This document shows positions 1 to 6,709 of a DNA stretch of 64,000 nt, piece by piece. Both the position numbers and the translations under genes were made by a program. Position 1 is the first letter of the stretch; each line of letters opens with the position of its first letter. Origin of the DNA: Allorhizobium paknamense (lineage in GTDB: Bacteria > Pseudomonadota > Alphaproteobacteria > Rhizobiales > Rhizobiaceae); NCBI RefSeq assembly GCF_030815125.1, contig NZ_JAUSWH010000021.1:1-64000 (forward strand), read 5' to 3'. Below the pieces are notes generated by a model. That model did no database searches and was not told where the DNA came from. It was given only the letters and a program-made list of their open reading frames with translations.

Positions 1-45
1 GCATGTCGCGCAAAAGTGTGCAGCGGTTTTGCGAGAACGACATGC
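1..45. repeat. Imperfect inverted repeat at the left edge
   Basis: GCATGTCG (1-8) pairs with CGACATGC (38-45), and the inner arms CGCAAAA (9-15) and TTTTGCG (27-33) also pair, giving a bulged hairpin. It lies downstream of the minus-strand recX gene and may be one of the small intergenic repeats common in this genome or a weak transcription end. The window edge cuts off its context. Confidence 0.45.
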
Positions 46-103
46 GTTAAAACAAGAATGTAAAGCACGTTGCATGAGGCTGATAAGCCGCAACGGGCTT
101 TAG

Positions 104-694
104 TCAGGAAAAAGCTGAAAAGCCCTTGTCGGCCAGAAGCTCTTCAGCCTCTTCCAGTGTCATCGACACAACGCGCCGGGCCAGATCATAGCCGAAGCCA
201 TTTCGGGCAAAGGCGGCCATATGCCTGGCTCGTTGGTCCTCCTCCAGACCATGACGCCCGAAGGGGCCATAACCGCGCTTGCGGGCGAGTATCACCGCCG
301 CGCGCAGGTCATCGGCCTCTTCCAGGGCCTGATCGGCAATGGCCGCCTCCACCCCCTTGGCCCGCAGGGCATGAGCAATCGCCCGGCGGGACTTTCCCTG
401 CCGCCCCGCGGATCGTGTCCGCGCTTCGGCATAGGCAACATCGTCAAGCGCGCCCATATCGCGCCCGAAGGCAATGGCTGCATCGGCAAGGGCCTCGCAT
501 TCTTCCGGCGTCACCGCCTCGAATTTCTGCCTGGCCTTGCGAATGATCTGATCTTTCAACTGCTGCTCGCTCAGCATGCGCCGGGACAGCCTGTAGGCTG
601 CGGAATTGCGCGCCCAGGTCAGCATTCTGGCCAGCCTCTCGGCGCCCTCGGCCTGATCTGGAGAGGTCTCGTCCTGATGCGTTTCTTTCGGCAT
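104..694 (-). CDS. recX: Regulatory protein RecX
   Basis: A 196-residue protein with the all-helical RecX organisation: three repeated three-helix modules rich in Ala, Arg and Glu, including AIAHALRAKGV around residue 105 and the C-terminal YDLARRVVSM region. RecX proteins bind RecA and modulate filament extension and recombinase activity in the cytoplasm. RecX members are usually 150-270 residues, so this is full length. The ATG at 694 has an AGGGAAAG-type ribosome site about 10 nt upstream. recA is not in the window, so the gene is unlinked here, as is common in Rhizobiaceae. It lies 146 bp downstream of the LuxR-type gene on the same strand. Confidence 0.82.
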   Translation of the reverse strand: MPKETHQDETSPDQAEGAERLARMLTWARNSAAYRLSRRMLSEQQLKDQIIRKARQKFEAVTPEECEALADAAIAFGRDMGALDDVAYAEARTRSAGRQGKSRRAIAHALRAKGVEAAIADQALEEADDLRAAVILARKRGYGPFGRHGLEEDQRARHMAAFARNGFGYDLARRVVSMTLEEAEELLADKGFSAFS

Positions 695-720
695 GCTCGC
701 TTTCCCTTCACCGCATCACG

Positions 721-732
721 CGGTGTACACCG
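721..732. promoter_or_regulatory. Short perfect palindrome upstream of recX
   Basis: CGGTGTACACCG is a perfect 12-nt palindrome 27-38 nt upstream of the recX start codon. Its position suits an operator, but it is short and does not resemble a lux box or a LexA box. Low confidence. Confidence 0.25.
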
Positions 733-840
733 TCCGCCGCCCGGGAGAAAGGCGGCAGAAGGTGATGGAAAAGCGGCCCGCAAGAATGCCCTCGCCACTA
801 CAGATGTAGGCAAGACCAAACCCTGCTTGCAGGAGCCGTA

Positions 841-1698
841 TCAGGTGGGCGCGGCTACCATGCCGGACATGCGCAGGCCCGACGAACGTGCCGACGCCTT
901 GGAGCGGACGGCGGGCAGAGGATTTTCCCCATCGATCAGCCCAAGCAGGATGGCCTTGACCACGGCCTGCGTGCGATTGACCGCTTCCAGCTTCTTCTTC
1001 ACGGATTCCATGTAGAATTCTACGGATTTTTCCGAGATGCCGAGGATCTGCGCGATTTCCCAGGAGGATTTGCCGCGTGAAACCCACAGCGTCGTTTCCC
1101 GCTCGCGGGCCGACAGGAACGACCGGCGGCGACCGAAATTCCCGACAAGATGCTCTTCCATGACGATACGCAGGGCATGAACATGGAAGAATTGCGCCAG
1201 AATGTGCAGAAGATGGTCTTCCCGCCGGCTGCGGCGTGGCTCCGGTGCGCCCTTGTGCGGGATCACCGTCAGCATGGCCACTTCCCCATGCTTGGACATC
1301 AGCGGAATGGTCAAACCATCGCGAACGCCCGCATCCGCCGCTTCCTTCATGACCTGCTGCTGCTTGGCCGGAAGGTTCTCGATATCGATGGCATGAGACC
1401 AGCGGAACGGCGTCTTGCGGCCCAGGCCATATTCCACGACCGGGTCATGGTTGACATAATTGCGGGACGCATAATGCGACACCCACTGTTCCGGATAGCC
1501 GAAGATCCCATACATCTGCCGCGCCGAACCACCCTCGTACAGCGCGGAATGCTGGATAATATGATAGGCAAAATACCGATAGCCGAGATTTTGCACCGTT
1601 TCTTCCAGGAGCGCTTTCAGCTCCGCGACGGTTTTCGAGTTGCTGATACGCTGGGTAAATTGATCAAAAACATCGTTAGAATGAACATCAATATACAT
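841..1698 (-). CDS. LuxR-family regulator, autoinducer-binding type (solo)
   Basis: A 285-residue regulator. The N-terminal autoinducer-binding domain (about residues 10-165) keeps the residues invariant in TraR/LuxR proteins: W72, Y76, D85-P86, W100 and a Gly near 124. A LuxR/GerE helix-turn-helix follows at about 195-250, with SARERETTLW and KSVEFYMESVKKKL. It would bind an acyl-homoserine lactone or related ligand and control transcription. The start at 1698 is preferred because GGAG lies 8 nt upstream; an in-frame ATG at 1734 has no ribosome site. No luxI-type synthase is present in the window, so it is a solo in this context. The roughly 30-residue tail after the HTH is unusual and Ser/Arg-rich. 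Confidence 0.85.
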   Translation of the reverse strand: MYIDVHSNDVFDQFTQRISNSKTVAELKALLEETVQNLGYRYFAYHIIQHSALYEGGSARQMYGIFGYPEQWVSHYASRNYVNHDPVVEYGLGRKTPFRWSHAIDIENLPAKQQQVMKEAADAGVRDGLTIPLMSKHGEVAMLTVIPHKGAPEPRRSRREDHLLHILAQFFHVHALRIVMEEHLVGNFGRRRSFLSARERETTLWVSRGKSSWEIAQILGISEKSVEFYMESVKKKLEAVNRTQAVVKAILLGLIDGENPLPAVRSKASARSSGLRMSGMVAAPT

Positions 1699-2231
1699 AA
1701 AGGCACTCCGTTTTAAAAAGCGAATGGAATGCAACGCGTCTCTTAGCGATACAGATGACTAAATAACAGTTATAATTATCACTAACAAGAAGGGCATTTA
1801 AAATTCTAGCAGAGATTGTAATTTCAATAAAACCAAATGTTCAGAAATACTAAAAACAGTGAGACAGTATTTTTCGTCCCTGCGAACCCTCATACTGTCT
1901 GCGATATGTTGCATAGCACAAGCCCAAGTCGTACCCAAGCCCTAATCCGCATCCGGGGGCAAGGCCGTTAATGGGCCGTTAAATGCACCAGCGTAAGCCG
2001 CAAAACGCGACACCACCGGCGAAAATGATACGCAACCACACGATTTCATTCATGATTTAGCCGCTATACATTAACGCTTCGACCCCAGACACAAAGAACG
2101 CCGCAGCCTGAATACGGATTGCTGCACCGCCAGAGAAGCGCCGCATAAGATTTAGGCGCAAACGCATAAAAACCCGGCAGACATGATTGGAAACAATAAA
2201 GAGCCACCTCGAAACAATGGAATTCTCCATC
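1699..2231. other. Long AT-rich intergenic region between luxR-type gene and guanidine operon
   Basis: About 530 bp with no convincing gene. The first 200 bp are markedly AT-rich and presumably hold the promoter of the minus-strand LuxR-type gene. A 9-bp inverted repeat lies at 1862-1900. TGCACC half-sites at 1984-1989 and 2123-2128 recall half of an NtrC site, but neither has a good second half. The sigma-54 promoter of the guanidine operon starts immediately to the right. Confidence 0.6.
1862..1900. promoter_or_regulatory. Inverted repeat upstream of LuxR-type gene
   Basis: AGACAGTAT (1862-1870) and ATACTGTCT (1892-1900) form a perfect 9-bp inverted repeat with a 21-nt spacer in the AT-rich region, about 165-200 bp upstream of the LuxR-type start codon. 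It could be an operator or cruciform; its binding protein is unknown. Confidence 0.35.
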
Positions 2232-2247
2232 TGGCACGGGCCTTGCT
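2232..2247 (+). promoter_or_regulatory. Sigma-54 (RpoN) -24/-12 promoter
   Basis: TGGCACGGGCCTTGCT matches the RpoN consensus TGGCAC-N5-TTGCW exactly, with the -24 GG and -12 GC elements at the right spacing. The predicted transcription start is about 2257-2259, only a few bases before the riboswitch aptamer begins. This suggests nitrogen-status control (NtrC or a related enhancer-binding protein) of the operon downstream. The match and geometry are seen directly; the activator is inferred. Confidence 0.85.
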
Positions 2248-2264
2248 TTCCTTGATTGTCGAGT

Positions 2265-2381
2265 TTGGCCGCTAGGGTTCCGGCGCAGCAATGCGCGGCT
2301 GGTCCGAGAGCAGCCACCGGCGTGGGAGACATCGCGCCGGATGCACGGCGGGACAAAAGCCCGGGAGACCTCGTTAGCCAA
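2265..2381 (+). ncRNA. Guanidine-I riboswitch (ykkC class)
   Basis: The region carries the hallmark conserved blocks of the guanidine-I aptamer in order: CTAGGGTTCCG (2272-2282), CTGGTCCGAGAG (2299-2310) and ACGGCGGGACAAAAGCCCGG (2345-2364) followed by GAGA. Visible helices are GCGCA/TGCGC closed by a GCAA tetraloop (2283-2296) and GGCTG/CAGCC (2297-2315). TTGGC (2265-2269) can pair with GCCAA (2377-2381) as a closing stem. This class senses free guanidinium and normally turns on guanidine export or assimilation genes. It is followed by a terminator hairpin and then the first gene of the operon. Confidence 0.95.
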
Positions 2382-2417
2382 GGGATTGGCGGCGTTGGTC
2401 TTTGCCGATCCCTTTTT
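2380..2417 (+). terminator. Riboswitch-controlled intrinsic terminator
   Basis: AAGGGATTGGC (2380-2390) pairs with GCCGATCCCTT (2404-2414; one G-T pair), followed by a run of T to 2417. The 5' arm overlaps the last two bases of the putative aptamer closing stem. Ligand-bound aptamer would therefore compete with the terminator, giving guanidine-induced read-through into the gene at 2439. The hairpin is seen directly; the switching mechanism is inferred from the class. Confidence 0.8.
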
Positions 2418-2438
2418 GAAAAGCAAAAGGGGAAATGC

Positions 2439-3509
2439 ATGCGCCTTCTATCTCAACTTCTTTCCGTCTCCGCCCTTTCCGCAGCACTTGCGCTTGGCGG
2501 CCTCACCACGGCTGAAGCCGCGCCGAAGAAGGACTTCAAGGTCGCCTGGTCGATCTATGCGGGCTGGATGCCCTGGGGCTATGCGAGCGATCACGGCATC
2601 GTCAAGAAATGGGCCGATAAATACGGGCTCAAGATCGAGGTCACCCAGTTCAACGACTATGTGGAATCCATGAACCAGTACACCGCTGGCGCCTATGATG
2701 CGGTGACGCTGACCAATATGGACGGGCTTTCCATCCCCGCCGCCGGGGGTGTCGATACGACAGCCGTGATCGTCGGTGACTTCTCCAACGGCAATGACGC
2801 CGTCATCCTGAAGGACAAGGACAAGCTTGCCGATATCAAGGGCCAGAAGGTCAATCTCGTCCAGTTTTCCGTATCGCATTATCTGCTGGCACGCGCGCTG
2901 GACAGTGTGAAGATGACGGAAAAAGACGTCACCGTCGTCAACACGTCGGATGCCGACATGGTTGCCGCCTACAAGACCGATGACGTGACATCCGTCGTCA
3001 CCTGGAACCCGCTCGTCTCGACCATTCTGGAGGAGCCGAGCGCCAAAAAGGTGTTCGACAGTTCGCAAATTCCCGGCGAAATCATCGACCTGATGGTGGC
3101 CAATACCGCCGTGCTGAAGGACAATCCCGATTTCGGCAAGGCACTCGCCGGGATCTGGTACGAGACCACGGCGCTGATGATGAAGGACACGGCGGAAGGC
3201 AAGGCTGCCCGCGAGGAGATGGGCAAGGCCTCCGGCACCGATCTCAAGGGCTTCGACAGCCAGCTTGCGGTGACCAAATTGTTCGACAAGCCTGCTGACG
3301 CCAGTGCCTTCACGGCTTCTGCCAATCTCCCGAAAACCATGGATCTGGTGCGCAACTTCCTGTTCGAGAAAGGCCTGCTCGGCAATGGCGCGCCGTCTGC
3401 CGACGTGATCGGCATCGAAATGCCGGATGGCAAGGTGCTGGGCGACAAGGGCAATGTGAAGTTCCGCTTCACCACCACCTATATGGACGCCACCGCCAAG
3501 GGCCTCTGA
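2439..3509 (+). CDS. Guanidine operon ABC transporter substrate-binding protein
   Basis: A periplasmic binding protein of the NitT/TauT-like type found in 'urea carboxylase' loci, 356 residues. The N-terminus is a Sec signal peptide (MRLLSQLL, hydrophobic core, Ala-rich cleavage region near residue 25). The mature part starts KVAWSIYAGWMPWGY and contains NDYVESMNQYTAGAYDAVT, typical of the family. The ATG at 2439 has AGGGGA about 8 nt upstream; longer in-frame starts would lie within the riboswitch leader and are rejected. It is the first gene after the guanidine riboswitch, so guanidine or a guanidine-derived compound is the likely ligand, rather than urea. Confidence 0.9.
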   Translation: MRLLSQLLSVSALSAALALGGLTTAEAAPKKDFKVAWSIYAGWMPWGYASDHGIVKKWADKYGLKIEVTQFNDYVESMNQYTAGAYDAVTLTNMDGLSIPAAGGVDTTAVIVGDFSNGNDAVILKDKDKLADIKGQKVNLVQFSVSHYLLARALDSVKMTEKDVTVVNTSDADMVAAYKTDDVTSVVTWNPLVSTILEEPSAKKVFDSSQIPGEIIDLMVANTAVLKDNPDFGKALAGIWYETTALMMKDTAEGKAAREEMGKASGTDLKGFDSQLAVTKLFDKPADASAFTASANLPKTMDLVRNFLFEKGLLGNGAPSADVIGIEMPDGKVLGDKGNVKFRFTTTYMDATAKGL

Positions 3510-3575
3510 TCGCCACCGCTCCGGAAGGGAGTACCTCCCGGTGCCTTCCATCAGATGCAAACAACGGAGATTGCC

Positions 3576-4391
3576 ATGCGGTTGATCAACCGGAAACCCG
3601 GCAATGGCGCCCGGCTGGCGCTGGCCTTCCTGCCCTTTGCAGCAGTCCTCGTCGCCTATGCGGCGGGGTCGGCGGCGCGGCTTGCGGACAATGCCAATGA
3701 CAAATTGCTGCCGGGCTTTGCCTCCTTCGCCGATGCCATCAATCGCATGGCCTTCATCGCCGATCCGCGCACCGGCGATTACATTCTCTGGGCCGACACC
3801 TGGGCCAGCCTGATCCGGCTGTTTTCAGGCCTTGGAATCTCCACCGCCATCGCCCTTTTGCTTGGCCTGGTGATTGGCCTCTTTCCCTATGTGCGGGCGC
3901 TGCTCGCACCCTTTATTGCCGCCATTTCCATGGTGCCGCCGCTGGCGCTCTTGCCCATTCTCTTCATCGTCATGGGGCTGGGCGAGGCCTCGAAGATCAC
4001 GCTGATCGTCATCGGCGTCGCCCCGATCATGATCCGCGATCTGGCGCTGAAAGCCATGGAACTGCCGCGCGAGCAGATCATCAAGGCCGAGACATTGGGC
4101 GGCTCCTCGTGGCAGATTGCGCTTCGGGTGGTGCTGCCGCAAATCCTGCCGCGCCTGATAACGGCCCTTCGCCTGCAGCTTGGCCCGGCCTTCCTGTTCC
4201 TGATCGCGGCGGAGGCGATTTCGTCCGATAGCGGTCTCGGCTACCGCATCTTTCTGGTGCGCCGCTATCTCTCCATGGACGTGATCTTTCCCTATGTCGC
4301 TTGGATCACGCTGATTGCCGTGCTGACCGATACTCTGCTCGACCGGCTGCGGATTGCGCTGTTTCCCTGGTCCAATCTGGAGGCGCATTGA
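3576..4391 (+). CDS. ABC transporter permease (guanidine operon)
   Basis: A 271-residue inner-membrane permease of the NitT/TauT/SsuC (BPD_transp_1) family. Hydrophobic segments are visible at about 15-35, 85-110, 115-140, 140-160, 205-225 and 240-260. The cytoplasmic EAA loop is clear as AETLGGSSWQIALRVVLP, the contact site for the ATPase. ATG 3576 is chosen because GGAG lies 8 nt upstream; the in-frame ATG at 3555 has none. It follows the binding-protein gene by 66 bp and overlaps the ATPase gene by one base (TGATG), indicating translational coupling. The substrate is inferred from the riboswitch to be guanidinium. Confidence 0.88.
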   Translation: MRLINRKPGNGARLALAFLPFAAVLVAYAAGSAARLADNANDKLLPGFASFADAINRMAFIADPRTGDYILWADTWASLIRLFSGLGISTAIALLLGLVIGLFPYVRALLAPFIAAISMVPPLALLPILFIVMGLGEASKITLIVIGVAPIMIRDLALKAMELPREQIIKAETLGGSSWQIALRVVLPQILPRLITALRLQLGPAFLFLIAAEAISSDSGLGYRIFLVRRYLSMDVIFPYVAWITLIAVLTDTLLDRLRIALFPWSNLEAH

Positions 4392-5206
4392 TGAGCGGCA
4401 TCGTCATCGACAAGGTCTGGAAGGAATATGGCGACCAGATCGTGCTGGAAAACGTCTCGCTGACCATCGAGCCGCGCGGTTTCGTCGCCCTGGTCGGCCC
4501 CTCCGGCTGCGGCAAGAGCACGTTTTTGCGCATGTTGCTCGGGCAGGAGCAGCCAACGCGGGGAGTAATCCTCCTTGACGGACAGCCACTGCCACCCGAA
4601 CCCGGGCCGGATCGCGGCGTGGTCTTCCAGCGCTACTCCGTGTTCCCGCATTTGACCGTGCTCGGCAATGTGCTGCTGGGCAAGGAACTGACAGAGGCGC
4701 GCATTTCCGCAAAACTCTTCGGGGCCGCACGCAGGCAGGCGCGGGAAGAGGCCGAGGCGATGATTGCCGCCGTCGGCCTTTCGGGCTCGGAGGGCAAATA
4801 TCCCGCCCAGCTTTCCGGCGGCATGCAGCAGCGCCTGGCGCTGGCGCAGGCACTGATGATGAAGCCGAAAGTGCTGCTGCTGGATGAGCCGTTCGGGGCG
4901 CTTGATCCCGGCATCCGCGCTGAGATCCACCAGTTGATGAAAAAGCTCTGGCATGAAAACCCGATGACCGTGGTGATGGTGACGCATGACATGCGGGAAG
5001 CCTTCACGCTGGCCACCCGCGTCGTCGCGTTTGAGCGGCCGCGTGACCGGCCGGAGGAAAAGCTGCGCTACGGCGCCACCATTACCAAGGACATTTCCAT
5101 CTGGCCGCCACGGCAGGCCGGAACCGCTTCCATTTTTCGCCCAGACCGGGACGGCCCGGTCAATCCAGACGGGCTTCACCGGGACGACCCGGCACATCGT
5201 CGATAG
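4391..5206 (+). CDS. ABC transporter ATP-binding protein (guanidine operon)
   Basis: A 271-residue NitT/TauT-type ATPase. Walker A (GPSGCGKST) lies at about residue 38, the signature LSGGMQQRLALAQA at about 139, Walker B VLLLDEPFGALD at about 160 and the switch His in MVTHD at about 198. The start overlaps the permease stop by one base. The last 60 residues are a charged extension rich in Pro and Arg (DRPEEKLRYG and following) that the core fold does not need. It energises the guanidine-operon importer from the cytoplasmic side. The next gene follows after 9 bp with a GGAGAG ribosome site. Confidence 0.9.
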   Translation: MSGIVIDKVWKEYGDQIVLENVSLTIEPRGFVALVGPSGCGKSTFLRMLLGQEQPTRGVILLDGQPLPPEPGPDRGVVFQRYSVFPHLTVLGNVLLGKELTEARISAKLFGAARRQAREEAEAMIAAVGLSGSEGKYPAQLSGGMQQRLALAQALMMKPKVLLLDEPFGALDPGIRAEIHQLMKKLWHENPMTVVMVTHDMREAFTLATRVVAFERPRDRPEEKLRYGATITKDISIWPPRQAGTASIFRPDRDGPVNPDGLHRDDPAHRR

Positions 5207-5215
5207 GAGAGAGAC

Positions 5216-6043
5216 ATGCATATCCGACGCTCTGCCGAAGAAATCGCCGCCAACAGGGCGCGCTATGAGGAACATCAGAAAAACGGGCTCAATTTCGCGC
5301 CCAAGGCGCTTCCGGGCCAAAGCGCCCTGCCCGCGCCCGATCTCGACGAAAAGACCGTGGTTCATCAGGAGGTCATCCCCGGTGGCTGGTATTGGTCAAC
5401 GCGGGTCAAGGCGCTGGAAACGCTGCGCGTTCACCTCACCCACGGTTTCTCCACGGTCTCGCTGATCGCCTGGAATGCTGCTGATCCCGTCGAGCGGCTG
5501 AACCTGCCGGATACGGTAAAAATGCAGTGGACCACCGGCCTTGGCAAAGGCCGGGTCATCTTTTCCGACATGGGCAAAGTCATGTTCTCGATCACCGAAG
5601 ACAGCAGCGGCGCGCATGATTGCCTGATGGGCGGCTCCACCGCTGCCTCCAATGCCCGCAAATATGCAGGCTCCAACAGCGCCGCCACCCGCAACAGCCG
5701 CGATAATTTCGTGCTGATGGCGACGAAGGCAGGGCTTTCCAAGCGCGATATTCCGGCAGCGCTCGCTCTGTTTGCCCCCGTCAGGGTCGATGCCGAAGGC
5801 CGCTTCCAGTGGAGGCGAGAGCTTTTGAATGACGGCGATTACGTCGATCTGCGTGCCGAGATGGACATGATCGTCGGCTTTTCCAACTGCCCGCATCCGC
5901 TCGACCCCAATACCTCCTATGCGCCCCATCCGGTGACGATCACACGCATCGCGGCGAGCGAACCCGCAACGGACGACCTCTGCCGCACCGCCACCGCCGA
6001 AGCCGTTCGTGGCTTTGAAAACAACGCCTTCGCAGCGCTCTGA
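5216..6043 (+). CDS. Carboxyguanidine deiminase subunit, DUF1989 ('urea carboxylase-associated protein 2')
   Basis: A 275-residue DUF1989 protein. These pairs, long annotated as urea carboxylase-associated proteins, have been shown to be carboxyguanidine deiminases (CgdA/CgdB) that convert carboxyguanidine to allophanate and ammonia. Visible family features are the GGWYWSTRV segment near residue 56, FSITEDSSGAHDCLMGGS near 125, SRDNFVLMATKAGLSKRDIP near 165 and the C-terminal DYVDLRAEMDMIVGFSNCPH. It lies 12 bp upstream of the second DUF1989 gene, suggesting a heteromeric enzyme. I do not assign which is subunit A or B. The guanidine riboswitch in front of the operon supports this function over a urea role. 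Confidence 0.86.
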   Translation: MHIRRSAEEIAANRARYEEHQKNGLNFAPKALPGQSALPAPDLDEKTVVHQEVIPGGWYWSTRVKALETLRVHLTHGFSTVSLIAWNAADPVERLNLPDTVKMQWTTGLGKGRVIFSDMGKVMFSITEDSSGAHDCLMGGSTAASNARKYAGSNSAATRNSRDNFVLMATKAGLSKRDIPAALALFAPVRVDAEGRFQWRRELLNDGDYVDLRAEMDMIVGFSNCPHPLDPNTSYAPHPVTITRIAASEPATDDLCRTATAEAVRGFENNAFAAL

Positions 6044-6055
6044 GGGAGAAAAGCA

Positions 6056-6706
6056 ATGACCGAATTCAAAGCCACCTCCCCCACACGCTCGCTGGACAAT
6101 GCCGTGCAGGACCATTTCATCCCGGCGGAAGCGCCCTTCTCCACCGTCGTGAAAAAGGGCCAGATCCTGCGCATTGAAGACAGCTATGGCCAGCAGGCCA
6201 TCGATACGCTCTTCTACAATGCCGAGGATTTTTCAGAGCGCTATTCAAACCAGGATACGATGCGTGAACAGGGTGCCGCTTACATCTCCACCGGCACGAA
6301 GATCATCTCCAACGAAGGCCGGGTCATGCTGACCATGACCGCCGATAGCTGCGGCCGCCACGATACCGCGGCAGGCGCCTGCTCCTGCGAGAGCAACACG
6401 GTGCGGTTCGGCCATGGCACAAAATATCTGCATGCCTGCCGGGAAAACTTCGTCATCGAGGTTTCTAAACACGGCATGAGCAAGCGCGATGTGGTGCCGA
6501 ACATCAATTTCTTCATGAATGTGCCGATCGAACCCTCAGGCGAAATGACCATTGTCGACGGCATTTCCGCGCCCGGCGATTTCGTCGAGTTGAAGGCCGA
6601 GATGGATGTGCTGCTGGTGATTTCCAATTGCCCGCAGATCAACAATCCCTGCAACGGGTTCGACCCGACGCCGGTGCGCGTCATGGTCTGGGATGATGAG
6701 GCCTGA
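6056..6706 (+). CDS. Carboxyguanidine deiminase subunit, DUF1989 ('urea carboxylase-associated protein 1')
   Basis: A 216-residue paralogue of the preceding protein. It carries a Cys/His-rich core that looks metal-binding: TADSCGRHD, then GACSCESN, then YLHACRENF (about residues 98-140). The downstream SKHGMSKRDVVPNINFF and VELKAEMDVLLVISNCPQ segments match its partner. The Cys residues are largely absent from the 275-residue partner, so this subunit probably holds the catalytic metal site (inference). It would act with its neighbour to deiminate carboxyguanidine made by the carboxylase 3 bp downstream, yielding allophanate. AGGGAGAAAAGC precedes the ATG. Confidence 0.87.
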   Translation: MTEFKATSPTRSLDNAVQDHFIPAEAPFSTVVKKGQILRIEDSYGQQAIDTLFYNAEDFSERYSNQDTMREQGAAYISTGTKIISNEGRVMLTMTADSCGRHDTAAGACSCESNTVRFGHGTKYLHACRENFVIEVSKHGMSKRDVVPNINFFMNVPIEPSGEMTIVDGISAPGDFVELKAEMDVLLVISNCPQINNPCNGFDPTPVRVMVWDDEA

Positions 6707-6709
6707 GCG

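Noticed and set aside
721..732. lux box upstream of recX
   Set aside because: The CGGTGTACACCG palindrome is too short and does not match the 18-20 bp lux or tra box pattern.
1984..2128. NtrC binding sites upstream of the sigma-54 promoter
   Set aside because: TGCACC half-sites occur at 1984 and 2123 but neither has a GGTGCA partner at the right distance, so only the sigma-54 promoter itself is reported.
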